NCBI RefSeq assembly: GCF_014207595.1
Contig: NZ_JACHGY010000001.1
Span: 2,548,836 to 2,612,835 of the forward strand
Length of the DNA: 64,000 nt
Reading direction: 5' to 3'
Source of the DNA: Algisphaera agarilytica
GTDB lineage: Bacteria; Planctomycetota; Phycisphaerae; Phycisphaerales; Phycisphaeraceae
The notes below the pieces were generated by a model, which saw only the letters and a program-made list of their open reading frames with translations, was not told where the DNA came from and ran no database searches. This document shows positions 28,712 through 38,700 of this stretch, piece after piece (the first letter of the stretch is position 1; each line of letters opens with the position of its first letter). The position numbers were made by a program, and so were the translations under genes.

Positions 28712-29467
28712 TCACCTGGGCGACTGGGTGTTCTCCGTGACCCCGCGGACCTGGAACGCCAGGATCAGCGACCAGAAACACAGCACCAGGTTCTGCACCG
28801 GCAGCTGCAGCGCCAGCGGCAGGCAGTAGATCACCATCACGGCCGGCACCCACACGCCCCAGTTGCTGATCACCACCGGCAGCACGGACTGCATCCACCA
28901 TCGCTTCCAACGCGTCAGCGACCGTCCGCCCAACCCGATGCCCCGCAGCGAATAGCCCGCGTCCTTAAACGCGTAGGCCGCCACCGTTGTCGGCACCGCC
29001 CAGATCGGGCAGTAGATCCCCATGTCCACGATGATCTTCTTCGTCAGCGTGAGCACATCGCTTCCCTGGCCGAACCACATCGCCTGCAGGCGGTACATCC
29101 CGTCGACCTCCAGGCCCTTGATCCCCCAGAACACCACAAGAAACCCAAGGTGGTGCCACGGGGTGAACCGCCGCACGCTCGGCCGAGCCCGCTGCACCAA
29201 CCAAGGCAGCACGCCGCCGAAAAACGCGGTGCTGGGCACCACAAACATCCAGCCCAGCTCTGCTTTCAGATCCGCCAGCGCGTTCAACGCCGCCGTGACC
29301 GGCGGGACGTACCAGTAGCTCACCAGCAACCCCACCGCAAACACACTCAGCACCGCGCCGGGCACCGCGTTGGCCCGCGCCGCGGCGAGGCCCGCCTGCC
29401 ACGGATGGATCGCCGGGTCGGGCGAGCGGGAGGGGGGTAACGACATGCCGGCGGCAGGTTCGGACAT
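28712..29467 (-). CDS. Mpv17/PMP22-like membrane protein, tentative
   Basis: 251 residues, four or five hydrophobic segments. The C-terminal part NWGVWVPAVMVIYCLPLALQ followed by LPVQNLVLCFWSLILAF has the Trp-x-x-Trp-x-Pro...Pro...Trp layout of the Mpv17/PMP22 family, and KIIVDMGIYCPIWAVPTTVA fits its preceding helix. That family is mainly eukaryotic and organellar; bacterial members are few. The similarity is by eye only. The alternative is an unclassified membrane protein. Confidence 0.5.
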   Translation of the reverse strand: MSEPAAGMSLPPSRSPDPAIHPWQAGLAAARANAVPGAVLSVFAVGLLVSYWYVPPVTAALNALADLKAELGWMFVVPSTAFFGGVLPWLVQRARPSVRRFTPWHHLGFLVVFWGIKGLEVDGMYRLQAMWFGQGSDVLTLTKKIIVDMGIYCPIWAVPTTVAAYAFKDAGYSLRGIGLGGRSLTRWKRWWMQSVLPVVISNWGVWVPAVMVIYCLPLALQLPVQNLVLCFWSLILAFQVRGVTENTQSPR

Positions 29468-29504
29468 GGTCGAATGATAGCCGCAGGCAGATACGGGAAA
29501 TGGA

Positions 29505-30848
29505 TTAGCGTTTCGGCGGGTCGGCCAGCATCACGACGCGCAGGTTGTAGTGCACGAAGCTGTCGAGCTTGCCCCTTAGCCAGAGCAACGGTGCCCGGCT
29601 CGGGTCGCCGGGGGCCACGATCGGGCGGAGGTTGTCACGCTTGGAGTTCTGCGTGATCGGGGTCCACGACCACGTCTTGCCGAAATCCTTGGTGTGGCCG
29701 CAGAAGATCTCGTAGTGGCGCTGCTGATCGGCGGCACTGATCAGCGGCTTGCCGGTGACCGGGTCCGCGTCCGTGGAGATGTAGACCGTATTCACGGCAT
29801 ACGGGTGGATCACCGCCAGGCCGGGATAGTCCACCTCGGGGGGGTACAGGGCCCGGCCGGCAAAGGCCATCTCGTGCTCGACCCAGCGCTCGCCGTCGAA
29901 GCGGGCGTAGTGGTAACGCAGGTCGTTGCCGCCCGCGTGAAGGTTGTCGCGCACATCGCCGCCGTCCCGCTGCGTCGAGAAGATCATGACCGGAAGACCC
30001 TCGGCATCGAGTCGCAGGTCAACGGTCCACGCCACGTGGTTGCGGTTGCCTTCGTAGACCCGGGTGAAGGAGGGCGGTTGAAGCTCGGCCTTGTCGCTGG
30101 AGGACAAGGGGCCGATCACGCGGCCGTCGCTGTGGCAGAGCATCATCTTGTCGTCGATGAGCCGGGCCGTGCCGTGGTAGATGCTGTTGTCGTAGCCGCG
30201 TGGGTGTTCTTCGGTGGTGGCGAAGTGGATCGTGTCGCGGTGGTTCGAGGCGTAGCGGACATACGGCCGACGCCCGTCGTGCCCGGTGCTCTTCGGGTCG
30301 TCTGGCTTCGGGTTCCAAGTCATCAGCTTCCCGCCGTAACGCCAGGTTTCCCCGTGGTCGTCCGAGACGAGGTAGTTGGGTTTGTAGCCGCGACCGCGGT
30401 GGAAGTTGAACAGCCGATCGGCCGCCCCGTCGAGGGAGTAGAGGTTGGAGTAGCAGTACTTGCCACCCACATCGAGTTCCCGCTCGGGGAGCCAGGTCGT
30501 GGGGTCGTTGGGGGACTCGGTGATCCGCCAGCGGCAGAGTTGGTCGGAGCTGTGCTTGCCGTAGACCGCGAGGACCCGGCCGTCGGGCTGGACGTACAGG
30601 CCGGGCACGCAGTGGTCGTCTTCCTGGAGGTGGGCGTGCAGGACCGAGCGGGTGGTCTGGCCGGAGGCGAAGTCGTAGGTCGAGACCTCGATATTCCCCA
30701 CGCGCTGATTGCCGCCGGGCCCGCGACCGCTGGCCACCGATGCGACCCACAACCGGCCCTGGTGGATCAACGCACGCTCGTCCTGGTACCAACACCAGCC
30801 GCCGTTGTTGTTGATCACGATGCTGGTGGGGGCCGTTTTCTCTGACAT
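29505..30848 (-). CDS. BNR-4 repeat beta-propeller protein
   Basis: 447 residues without a clear signal peptide. NNNGGWCWYQDERALI near the N-terminus and repeated Asp-box-like strands (LVSDDHGETWRYGG, HTKDFGKTWSWTP) fit the seven-bladed BNR-4 group, whose members include polysaccharide-active proteins (some ulvan-lyase-like). RGYKPNYLVSDDHGETW and EDDHCVPGLYVQPDGRVLA are family-typical. Whether this one is a lyase, hydrolase or binding protein is not visible. It stands next to an OsmC gene without other carbohydrate genes. Confidence 0.78.
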   Translation of the reverse strand: MSEKTAPTSIVINNNGGWCWYQDERALIHQGRLWVASVASGRGPGGNQRVGNIEVSTYDFASGQTTRSVLHAHLQEDDHCVPGLYVQPDGRVLAVYGKHSSDQLCRWRITESPNDPTTWLPERELDVGGKYCYSNLYSLDGAADRLFNFHRGRGYKPNYLVSDDHGETWRYGGKLMTWNPKPDDPKSTGHDGRRPYVRYASNHRDTIHFATTEEHPRGYDNSIYHGTARLIDDKMMLCHSDGRVIGPLSSSDKAELQPPSFTRVYEGNRNHVAWTVDLRLDAEGLPVMIFSTQRDGGDVRDNLHAGGNDLRYHYARFDGERWVEHEMAFAGRALYPPEVDYPGLAVIHPYAVNTVYISTDADPVTGKPLISAADQQRHYEIFCGHTKDFGKTWSWTPITQNSKRDNLRPIVAPGDPSRAPLLWLRGKLDSFVHYNLRVVMLADPPKR

Positions 30849-30873
30849 ATGCGGTCGATCCTCAACTCACAGT

Positions 30874-31323
30874 TTACGCCGGTTCGACGTTGACGGCGCA
30901 GCTGACCGAGTTGGCGATGAAGCAGTGCTCGTGGGACTTGTGGTGCATGTCGTCGATCGTGGCGGCGTCCGGCGTGGTGTCGCCGCCGAACACGATCGCG
31001 GGCCGGAGCGTGACGGTGGTCATCGCCATCTTCTTGTTCTCCAGTGTGCCCAGCACGCCCGAGGCGTTGTCGACGTACGACTCGACGACCAGCCGCTTCT
31101 TCGCCGCGATCGCCAGGAACGTCAGCATGTGGCAGTTCGACAGCGAGGCCACGAACATCGTCTCGGGATCGACCTTCTCGGGATCGCCCATAAAGTCCGC
31201 CGCCGCCGAGCTCTCGACCACGTGCCCGTTGGCGAAGGTCACGGTGTGGTTCCGCGAATAGGTCTGGTAGGTGAACTCGGCGTCGCCGCGCTGCCACTCG
31301 ATCTTGGCGGTGTGTTCGCTCAT
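30874..31323 (-). CDS. OsmC family peroxiredoxin-like protein
   Basis: 149 residues with both redox cysteines in OsmC context: SLSNCHMLTFLAIA and SHEHCFIANSV. MFVASLSNCH and the C-terminal HEHC are typical of organic-hydroperoxide-reducing OsmC/Ohr proteins. Detoxifies hydroperoxides using thiols in the cytoplasm. It is directly downstream of the VOC gene (1 bp between stop and start), so probably co-transcribed. Confidence 0.88.
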   Translation of the reverse strand: MSEHTAKIEWQRGDAEFTYQTYSRNHTVTFANGHVVESSAAADFMGDPEKVDPETMFVASLSNCHMLTFLAIAAKKRLVVESYVDNASGVLGTLENKKMAMTTVTLRPAIVFGGDTTPDAATIDDMHHKSHEHCFIANSVSCAVNVEPA

Positions 31324-31324
31324 G

Positions 31325-31765
31325 TTAAAGGTCCTCGCATTGCATCAGTTCGACGGTCTCGCCGTCGGGTCCCTTGAAGAACGCCAGACGCAGCGTGACC
31401 GCGGCGGGCCCGGCCTCGGCCTGGTTCTCAATCGGTACGTCGTTCGGCTCCACCGTGATCGTCATCCCCGCCTGCCGGACACGCTCCACCACCTCGTCGA
31501 GGTTGTCACACCTCAGGCAGAAGTGCAGCAGGCGGGCCTCGTCCGGCGACGCCGGGTCGTCTTCGCCCCGCTCAAACACCTCGACGTAGTTGCCGTCGCC
31601 GATGTCGAGCATGACCGCCCGGGTATCCCCATCCATCAGCCACTGCATCTTCGGGCTCGCGCCCAGGGTCTGGGTGTAGAACGCGACCGAGCGGTCGAAG
31701 TCGGGGGTGCGGAGGGCGACGTGGTGGATCCCCCCGCCACGCAGATAAGGGTTGGTATGACTCAT
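31325..31765 (-). CDS. VOC superfamily (glyoxalase/bleomycin resistance-like) protein
   Basis: 146 residues from ATG 31765 (MSHTNPYLRGGGI). The single VOC module shows GIHHVALRTPDFDRSVAFYT, the strand ending YVEVFE, LHFCLRCDNLDEVVERV and the C-terminal FFKGPDGETVELMQ. H and E at the usual metal positions (IHHVAL, ETVELMQ) are present. Substrate unknown. It heads a two-gene unit with the OsmC gene. Confidence 0.85.
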   Translation of the reverse strand: MSHTNPYLRGGGIHHVALRTPDFDRSVAFYTQTLGASPKMQWLMDGDTRAVMLDIGDGNYVEVFERGEDDPASPDEARLLHFCLRCDNLDEVVERVRQAGMTITVEPNDVPIENQAEAGPAAVTLRLAFFKGPDGETVELMQCEDL

Positions 31766-31861
31766 GTACAGAATCATACCCCGTCGGCATGGTGACAGCC
31801 GTATGCCGTAGTCAACGGCATGCGTGACAGACAAGAAGGAGCTTGGCGAATCAACCGCGTA

Positions 31862-32824
31862 TTACGCAGTGCGCCGACGAGCCACGAATCCCAGAAGACC
31901 CGTCACGATCAACGCCGCGGCCCCGGGTTCGGGGATGACTTCGCCGATGGGGATGGAGGTTTCCATCTTGAAGTTTGAGTCGTTGTGATAACGCTCGGCG
32001 TAGAACAGGTCGAACTGGTGGTTGGTGCCGACCTCGGCCAGGCCGATGATGTCGTCGAGGTTGATCGAGCCGGAGACGAACGGCTCGGAAGCGCCGGTGG
32101 CGGCGTGGAGTCCGCCGAGGTCCAGCGCGAGTTCGCCGTCGATGAAGACCCAGAGGTCGTCGTCGCCGCGGAACGAGAAGGTCTCGCCGCCTTCGTACAT
32201 GAACTCGGTGCTGATATGCATCGTCCAGTGCCAGTTGTGGCCGGACTCGATCGGGGTGCCGTTGTAGAACGGGATGCCGCAGTCCGGCGTCAAGCCGTCG
32301 GCGTCGAGGCTGATGGTGTTGCCCAGGCCTTTTCCGTCGAGCGGGAAGAAGGCGTTGCTGTCGATGCCGTAGACGTTGGAGCTGCCGATCTGGTCCAGCA
32401 CCAGGGTCTCGCTCAGCATCACGTTGTAGGCCGCGTCCGGCTTGTACCACTTGTCGAAAAGCATCGCGTCGTTGTTGGTCGTGTTGGACGCCCCGGAGTG
32501 AACCGGCACGCCATCCACGCCCAAGGTGCTTTGCACGATGCCCGTGTCGAGGATCGAGTGACCCAACCCCCCGAGGAACGTCGGCGACTGATTCACCGCG
32601 TCCCAGCAGTGACCCATATCGAACTCGAAATCGGGGTGCGTGTTGACTGGGTCGGGCGCGAGGCCCACGCCGCTCGACTTGTCGCCGATGTTGTTCGTGC
32701 CGTTGAAATCATAAAACGTGACGTCGATTTCGAGCTGCTTCCCCTGCGCAATCGCATCGGTCCCCACACCCGCGATACACCACAACCCCACCACGACACA
32801 ACATCCCTCAAAGGAAAACCGCAT
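31862..32824 (-). CDS. PEP-CTERM-anchored fibro-slime domain protein
   Basis: 320 residues from ATG 32824, preceded by AAAGGTGCGAG. Signal peptide, then the fibro-slime/PA14-like core: IDVTFYDFNGTNNIGDK, HPDFEFDMGHCWDAVN, FSFRGDDDLWVFIDGELALD, LGGLHAATGA, HQFDLFYAERYHNDSNFKME. The C-terminus VIPEPGAAALIVTGLLGFVA followed by Arg-rich RRRTA is a classic PEP-CTERM sorting tail (PEP, membrane helix, basic end), processed by an exosortase. The fibro-slime domain is typical of secreted, possibly carbohydrate-binding, surface proteins. Confidence 0.9.
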   Translation of the reverse strand: MRFSFEGCCVVVGLWCIAGVGTDAIAQGKQLEIDVTFYDFNGTNNIGDKSSGVGLAPDPVNTHPDFEFDMGHCWDAVNQSPTFLGGLGHSILDTGIVQSTLGVDGVPVHSGASNTTNNDAMLFDKWYKPDAAYNVMLSETLVLDQIGSSNVYGIDSNAFFPLDGKGLGNTISLDADGLTPDCGIPFYNGTPIESGHNWHWTMHISTEFMYEGGETFSFRGDDDLWVFIDGELALDLGGLHAATGASEPFVSGSINLDDIIGLAEVGTNHQFDLFYAERYHNDSNFKMETSIPIGEVIPEPGAAALIVTGLLGFVARRRTA

Positions 32825-32992
32825 CTCGCACCTTTCGCAAAACAGCTCTTGACCTAACTCAGATGTACGAACCACTTAACCCAAAGAAATGACGTTCAGG
32901 CGTGTCGAAACACGCCGAATCAATCGGTACCCGTATATTTTGCGCTCAGGGAGTAAATTCAAAAATAGGTAAAAACCACTAGGGGTCGAAAA

Positions 32993-34981
<1,989 letters not shown>

Positions 34982-35093
34982 ATCAATCAGCCTTTCGAGA
35001 TGAGAAAATCAGATGAGGCGACTCGGCAAACAACTCGGTCCGGGTCGGTCCCTTCATGGTAATTGCCGTTCCTGCACGCCACAACGGGCGGTC

Positions 35094-35121
35094 TTGACAG
35101 CAAGCGAGTCCTCCCTACAAT
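35094..35121 (+). promoter_or_regulatory. Sigma-70-type promoter of the tRNA-Lys gene
   Basis: TTGACA (35094-35099), 16-bp spacer, TACAAT (35116-35121). The predicted start is about 35128, roughly 23 bp before the mature tRNA. The match to consensus is the best in the window. Confidence 0.85.
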
Positions 35122-35150
35122 CAGCGATTCGCTGGCGACGCCAGCCCCAC

Positions 35151-35224
35151 GCCTCCTTAGCTCAGTCGGTTAGAGCATCGGATTCTTAATCCGCAGGTCC
35201 TAGGTTCGAGTCCTAGAGGGGGCA
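35151..35224 (+). tRNA. tRNA-Lys (anticodon CUU)
   Basis: Seventy-four nucleotides fold as a standard cloverleaf. Acceptor GCCTCCT/AGGGGGC (with one U-G pair), D stem GCTC/GAGC, anticodon loop TTCTTAA (anticodon CTT, T33, A37), T stem CTAGG/CCTAG with loop TTCGAGT, discriminator A. Position 27-43 of the anticodon stem is a U-C mismatch. The CCA end is not encoded. It has its own promoter and terminator. Confidence 0.97.
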
Positions 35225-35230
35225 CTTCCC

Positions 35231-35263
35231 AAACGCTCTGCAAACGATGCAGGGCGTTTTTTT
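35231..35263 (+). terminator. Rho-independent terminator of the tRNA-Lys transcript
   Basis: AACGCTCTGCA-AACGA-TGCAGGGCGTT with a T7 run, immediately after the tRNA. Confidence 0.92.
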
Positions 35264-35306
35264 GTTGGACACACTCGGTTCGCTGGAACCGTGAAGGCCG
35301 ATCGCC

Positions 35307-35936
35307 CTGAGCCTGCTCACCCTCCCCTTTGATATACCGCAGACGCCGCTGCCCGACCGCAGCGAGGCGTTGGTCGCCGACGGCGAAGAACGCATCAGCG
35401 ATTACCTCGGGGCGCGACGCGGGGGCGGGGCCGGTTTCGGCGGGGGCGGGGGGGCGTTCGTGCCGGCCGACTACCGGCGGGTCTACACCGGGCTGGCCGC
35501 GGTCTACGAGGCGGGCCTCGCGCCGACCGAGCAGTTCTGTGAATGGGGCAGCGGCTTCGGGATCGTTGCCGCGTTGGCGGCGCAGCTCGGGTTCGAGGCC
35601 TGCGGGATCGAGCTCGAGCGCGACCTCGTGCCCCAGGCCGAGGAATTCGTGGCCGAGCACGACCTCGACGTGCCGTTCGCCCACGGCAGCTTCATCCCCG
35701 AATCGGCCGAGCACCTGGCCGATGTGCAGGACGACCTGGCGACCCTCGGCCGAGGCGTGGCGGACGGCTACGACGAGCTGGGCCTGGACCCCGACGACTT
35801 CGGCCTGATCTACGCCTACCCCTGGCCCGGCGAAGAAGAAATCGTCGAACAAATCTTCGACGCCGTCGCCGCCCGCGGTGCGTTGCTGCTCACCTACCGC
35901 AGCACCGAGGACTTGGTGTTGCAACGCAAGGCGTAA
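35307..35936 (+). CDS. Class I SAM-dependent methyltransferase-like protein, non-ATG start
   Basis: From the proposed start the protein is about 209 residues: (M)SLLTLPFDIPQTPLPDRSEA, a Gly-rich linker (RGGGAGFGGGGGAF), then FCEWGSGFGIVAALAAQLGF (the SAM glycine loop), GIELERDLVPQAEEF, a helical stretch, and FGLIYAYPWPGEE with ARGALLLTYRS. The fold is that of a small Rossmann methyltransferase; the substrate is unknown. No ATG is available in frame. The region upstream of a TTG at 35370 reads like coding sequence back to 35301-35307, where a GAAGG sits 9 bp before a CTG, so CTG is the probable start. The TTG at 35370 is the conservative alternative. Confidence 0.68.
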   Translation: MSLLTLPFDIPQTPLPDRSEALVADGEERISDYLGARRGGGAGFGGGGGAFVPADYRRVYTGLAAVYEAGLAPTEQFCEWGSGFGIVAALAAQLGFEACGIELERDLVPQAEEFVAEHDLDVPFAHGSFIPESAEHLADVQDDLATLGRGVADGYDELGLDPDDFGLIYAYPWPGEEEIVEQIFDAVAARGALLLTYRSTEDLVLQRKA

Positions 35937-35965
35937 AAAGCAGACAAGCGTTTTCACTTGCCTGC
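35935..35965 (-). terminator. Rho-independent terminator after the AhpD-like gene
   Basis: On the minus strand GCAGGCAAG-TGAAAACG-CTTGTCTGC is followed by TTTTT. It lies 24 bp beyond the stop of the AhpD-like gene and at the end of the convergent methyltransferase gene. Confidence 0.8.
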
Positions 35966-35989
35966 TCATTAATGGAAGTTCGGCGGGGG

Positions 35990-36292
35990 CTAATCCAAGA
36001 GGTGTGTGCCGTGCGTGAGTGCGGCACCCGCACGGAGTGCAGCGGCGACATGGATCGTCTCGGCGATTTCTTCTTGGGTGGCCCCGGCTTTGACCGCGGC
36101 CTCCTTGTGAAGCTCAAGGCAGTACACGCACTGCGTGGTGAGCGCGACGCCGAGCGCCATCAGTTCTTTGTACTTCGCGGGGATCGCGCCGTCTGCGAGG
36201 GCGGCCTGGTCGTACTCATAGAATTTGTTGAACGTGCCGCCATCGATCTTGCTGAGTGTGGGGAGTTTCTTGAGGTTTTCCATCGAGTGCAT
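35990..36292 (-). CDS. Carboxymuconolactone decarboxylase family / AhpD-like protein
   Basis: 100 residues. CVYCLELHKEAAVKAGATQE is the CMD/AhpD core with the redox CxxC (C55, C58) and His 62. The family includes AhpD-like disulfide reductases and peroxidase-type proteins. Downstream of the SDR gene with 34 bp between them, likely co-transcribed in a TetR-regulated unit. Confidence 0.85.
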   Translation of the reverse strand: MHSMENLKKLPTLSKIDGGTFNKFYEYDQAALADGAIPAKYKELMALGVALTTQCVYCLELHKEAAVKAGATQEEIAETIHVAAALRAGAALTHGTHLLD

Positions 36293-36326
36293 GGTGGTTT
36301 CCTTCTAGAGTTGAGCGGATTTCGGG

Positions 36327-37091
36327 TTAGTTGCGGCCGGCCATCACGCCGCCGTCCACATCCCAGACCGCGCCGGTGACCCAGCCGGTTTCGTCGGACA
36401 GCAGCTGGGTAATGACCGAGGCGACATCGGCGGGGCGACCAACGCGACCGATCGGGTGGAAATCATTGAAGCCCTGCAGGTTCTCTTCGATCTTGTCGGC
36501 GGGCATGAAGTTGCCGTAGATCGGCGTGACCACGACCGCGGGGGAGACCGCGTTGACACGGATGTTGTAGTCGCCGAGCTCCATCGCGAGGTGCTGGGTC
36601 ATCGCGTGCAGGCCGGCCTTGGCCATGGAGTACGCCGACGACGGGGTGGCCTTGATCGCCTGCTTGGCCCACATCGATCCGATGTTCACGATCGATCCGC
36701 CGCCGTACTGCTTCATGTTTTCCGCGACCGCCTGGGTGATGAAGAAGGTGGCGCGGTTGAGTTCGAGGTAGCTGTCGTAGTCTTCTTCGCGGTGGTCGAG
36801 GAACGGCGTGGGGTTGAACGTGCCCGCCGAGTTGACGAGGTAACCGATGGGCGTGGCCTGCGCCTTGAGATCATTGGCAAAAGCCTGCACGGCCCCGCGG
36901 TCATAGAGATCGAGCTGGCTGGTCTGCACCGTGCCCAGCTCGGCAATCTCGGCCCGGGCGACTTCGAGCCGCTCAGGGTTACGGCCGACGATATGGACCG
37001 GGATGCCGCGGCCGGCCAGCTGTTTCGCGGTTTCAAGGCCCATTCCGGTGGTGCCGCCGATGATCAAGGCTTGGGGTGTGTTATTCATCAT
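36327..37091 (-). CDS. Short-chain dehydrogenase/reductase family oxidoreductase
   Basis: 254 residues of classical SDR. NAD(P) binding at [17 protein letters not shown] (TGxxxGxG as GGTTGMGL), LVNSAGT, the catalytic tetrad with Ser in IVNIGS, Tyr-x-x-x-Lys in YSMAKAG, and [23 protein letters not shown] after the second strand suggests NADP preference. Substrate unknown. The gene lies between the TetR gene and the AhpD-like gene and has a palindromic operator in its upstream gap (37103-37118). AAGGA precedes the start. Confidence 0.92.
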   Translation of the reverse strand: MMNNTPQALIIGGTTGMGLETAKQLAGRGIPVHIVGRNPERLEVARAEIAELGTVQTSQLDLYDRGAVQAFANDLKAQATPIGYLVNSAGTFNPTPFLDHREEDYDSYLELNRATFFITQAVAENMKQYGGGSIVNIGSMWAKQAIKATPSSAYSMAKAGLHAMTQHLAMELGDYNIRVNAVSPAVVVTPIYGNFMPADKIEENLQGFNDFHPIGRVGRPADVASVITQLLSDETGWVTGAVWDVDGGVMAGRN

Positions 37092-37102
37092 AAATTCCTT
37101 AT

Positions 37103-37118
37103 TACCTACCAGTAGGTA
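37103..37118. promoter_or_regulatory. Putative TetR operator upstream of the SDR gene
   Basis: TACCTACCAGTAGGTA: palindrome ACCTAC-CA-GTAGGT. A 16-bp site of the same design precedes the tetR-like gene. Confidence 0.75.
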
Positions 37119-37137
37119 GTTATTGGGGGTAAAAAAA

Positions 37138-37731
37138 TCAGCCGCCTAACGGCCGAAACATTTGAAGCAGGGTTTTCGTGGCAGACTGCATGTGTTTGAG
37201 CCCGCCTTGGGTGCGGGCGATCAGCAGCGCGCCTTCCAGGGACGACAGGATGAACTGGGCCGAGGACTTTGACGAGCCGACGACCGCGAGCGTGCCGTCC
37301 TGGGTGCCTTCGTCGAGGATGCGCTTGATCCAGCCGTGGTTCTCCGCGAAAAACGCCAGCACCGCGTCCGCGGCGGGGCCGTTAAGCGTGAGCATCTCCG
37401 CGGCGAGCATGCCGCAGAGGCAGCCCCGGTCGTGAGGCGCTTCCCGCAAGGGCTCAGCAAACAACGCGGCATAGCGCTTGAACTTCTCGGCACCGTTGTG
37501 TTCGCTGTCGAGGATGTGCTGAACCGACTGGGCGAAACGCTCGCGGTACCGTGCCAGCAGCTTGACGACCATGTCGTCCTTGCTGGGGAAGTGGTAGTGC
37601 ACGCTGGCTTTGCGGATCCCCACCGCCTCGCTGAGGTCCTGAAAGCTCATCGCGTTGAGCCCCCGCCGCTGGACCAGGTCTTGGGCCACGTCCATCAGGC
37701 GGGTCAGGGTGTCGGAGGGGGAGGTCGTCAC
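37138..37731 (-). CDS. TetR/AcrR family transcriptional repressor
   Basis: 197 residues starting at GTG 37731. The N-terminal HTH is clear: [40 protein letters not shown] (residues about 30-50). The C-terminal ligand domain has a Cys pair ([10 protein letters not shown]), placing it near the YxaF/AcuR-like regulators that control small dehydrogenase units. Operator-like palindromes stand in front of it and in front of the SDR gene downstream, consistent with autoregulation and repression of the SDR-AhpD-like unit. Confidence 0.92.
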   Translation of the reverse strand: MTTSPSDTLTRLMDVAQDLVQRRGLNAMSFQDLSEAVGIRKASVHYHFPSKDDMVVKLLARYRERFAQSVQHILDSEHNGAEKFKRYAALFAEPLREAPHDRGCLCGMLAAEMLTLNGPAADAVLAFFAENHGWIKRILDEGTQDGTLAVVGSSKSSAQFILSSLEGALLIARTQGGLKHMQSATKTLLQMFRPLGG

Positions 37732-37745
37732 ACGGGAAGTCTACC

Positions 37746-37761
37746 TACCTATTGGTAGGTG
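37746..37761. promoter_or_regulatory. Putative TetR operator upstream of the tetR-like gene
   Basis: TACCTATTGGTAGGTG differs from the other site (37103-37118) at only 3 of 16 positions, with the same spacing of half-sites, 14 bp before the GTG start. Confidence 0.72.
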
Positions 37762-37953
37762 TCAAGCCCCGAGTGCAAAATTGCAGCGATTTGCTTGGTT
37801 CTGTAATGGGCAGGCTTCACATAAAGAAGTGGGCCTCACTTCGCAGGGCAACTCTGTAAATGGGGCAACAGATTCGGTATCGTTGCTGTGCGTGCGGCGC
37901 TCCGTTTAACGTGTCAGGGAGCCGAGGGTTTGGTGTTACAGCGAAAGTACAGG

Positions 37954-38649
37954 TTAACGCCCGCGATTTTTGGGGCGAATAAAGCCTTCCACTTCGAGAT
38001 TCCGCAACTCCAGTGAGACGCTGGGTACAAACATTGCTGTTTCTAAGTGCGAGGCCCGGATGGTGACGATGTCTCCTGACGCTCGGAGTTTGTCACCCAC
38101 CTCCAGATTCCGTGCTTTTCGTGCGAGAGCATTGTTGCCGAAGACTTTGATCTTGGCGATCGACTGCCTGAGTGTTCGGTTGTGATAGGTGACATCAACC
38201 GGCTCAAAGTCCAGGTAGATCACCCAAGGTGAAGCCGCAGCGTCTTCGGTTAGTGCGGGATTCTCCAGCACCGTGATCGACTTGATGACTGCTTCGTCCC
38301 TGTACCAGTCGTTCCACACCGAGTAGTTGAGAAGCAATTCCGCTTCCTCTGCGGCGGCTTTTGACCAGACCCCCGAATCTTCGTTGGGCTGAGCCTGGGG
38401 AGGGAATTTTTTCAATAGATCGGTGATATCACGGATCGGTTTGCTGACCCATCCGGAAGATTGTTTTGGGGTTTTCGGCGGGGAAGTATTGCCGCTAGCT
38501 TTTGCTTCGGCGTCTCGCAATTTCATTTTGAGCAATGCGATTTCGGCTTGAAGTTGCTCAACCTCCGCGTCCGTTGCGGCGTGGGCGATGTCGGGTGCGT
38601 GTAGGGACAGACCGATGAATAGGGCCAGGCAGGCGGCGGCGATACGCAT
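37954..38649 (-). CDS. Secreted protein with coiled-coil N-terminus, unknown function
   Basis: 231 residues. Signal peptide (ACLALFIGLSLHAPDIAHA) then a short coiled coil (VEQLQAEIALLKMKLRDAEA), a Ser/Thr/Pro linker, and a beta-rich C-terminal domain (SITVLENPAL, PWVIYLDFEPVDVTYHNR, SIAKIKVFGNNALARKA, VGDKLRASGDIVTIRAS). The C-terminal segment looks like an OB-like or single-sheet domain. No catalytic motif; its base composition is lower in GC than its neighbours. Confidence 0.6.
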   Translation of the reverse strand: MRIAAACLALFIGLSLHAPDIAHAATDAEVEQLQAEIALLKMKLRDAEAKASGNTSPPKTPKQSSGWVSKPIRDITDLLKKFPPQAQPNEDSGVWSKAAAEEAELLLNYSVWNDWYRDEAVIKSITVLENPALTEDAAASPWVIYLDFEPVDVTYHNRTLRQSIAKIKVFGNNALARKARNLEVGDKLRASGDIVTIRASHLETAMFVPSVSLELRNLEVEGFIRPKNRGR

Positions 38650-38700
38650 GGGAAAGCTTCCTCGGAAAAAGTTGTGGAATCTGAAACTTGGCGAGTCGCG

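Noticed and set aside
32899-32916. GGCGTGT-CGAA-ACACGCC hairpin as terminator of acs or of the PEP-CTERM gene
   Set aside because: Perfect stem but no T-run on either strand and position inside the upstream region of the PEP-CTERM gene; role left open.
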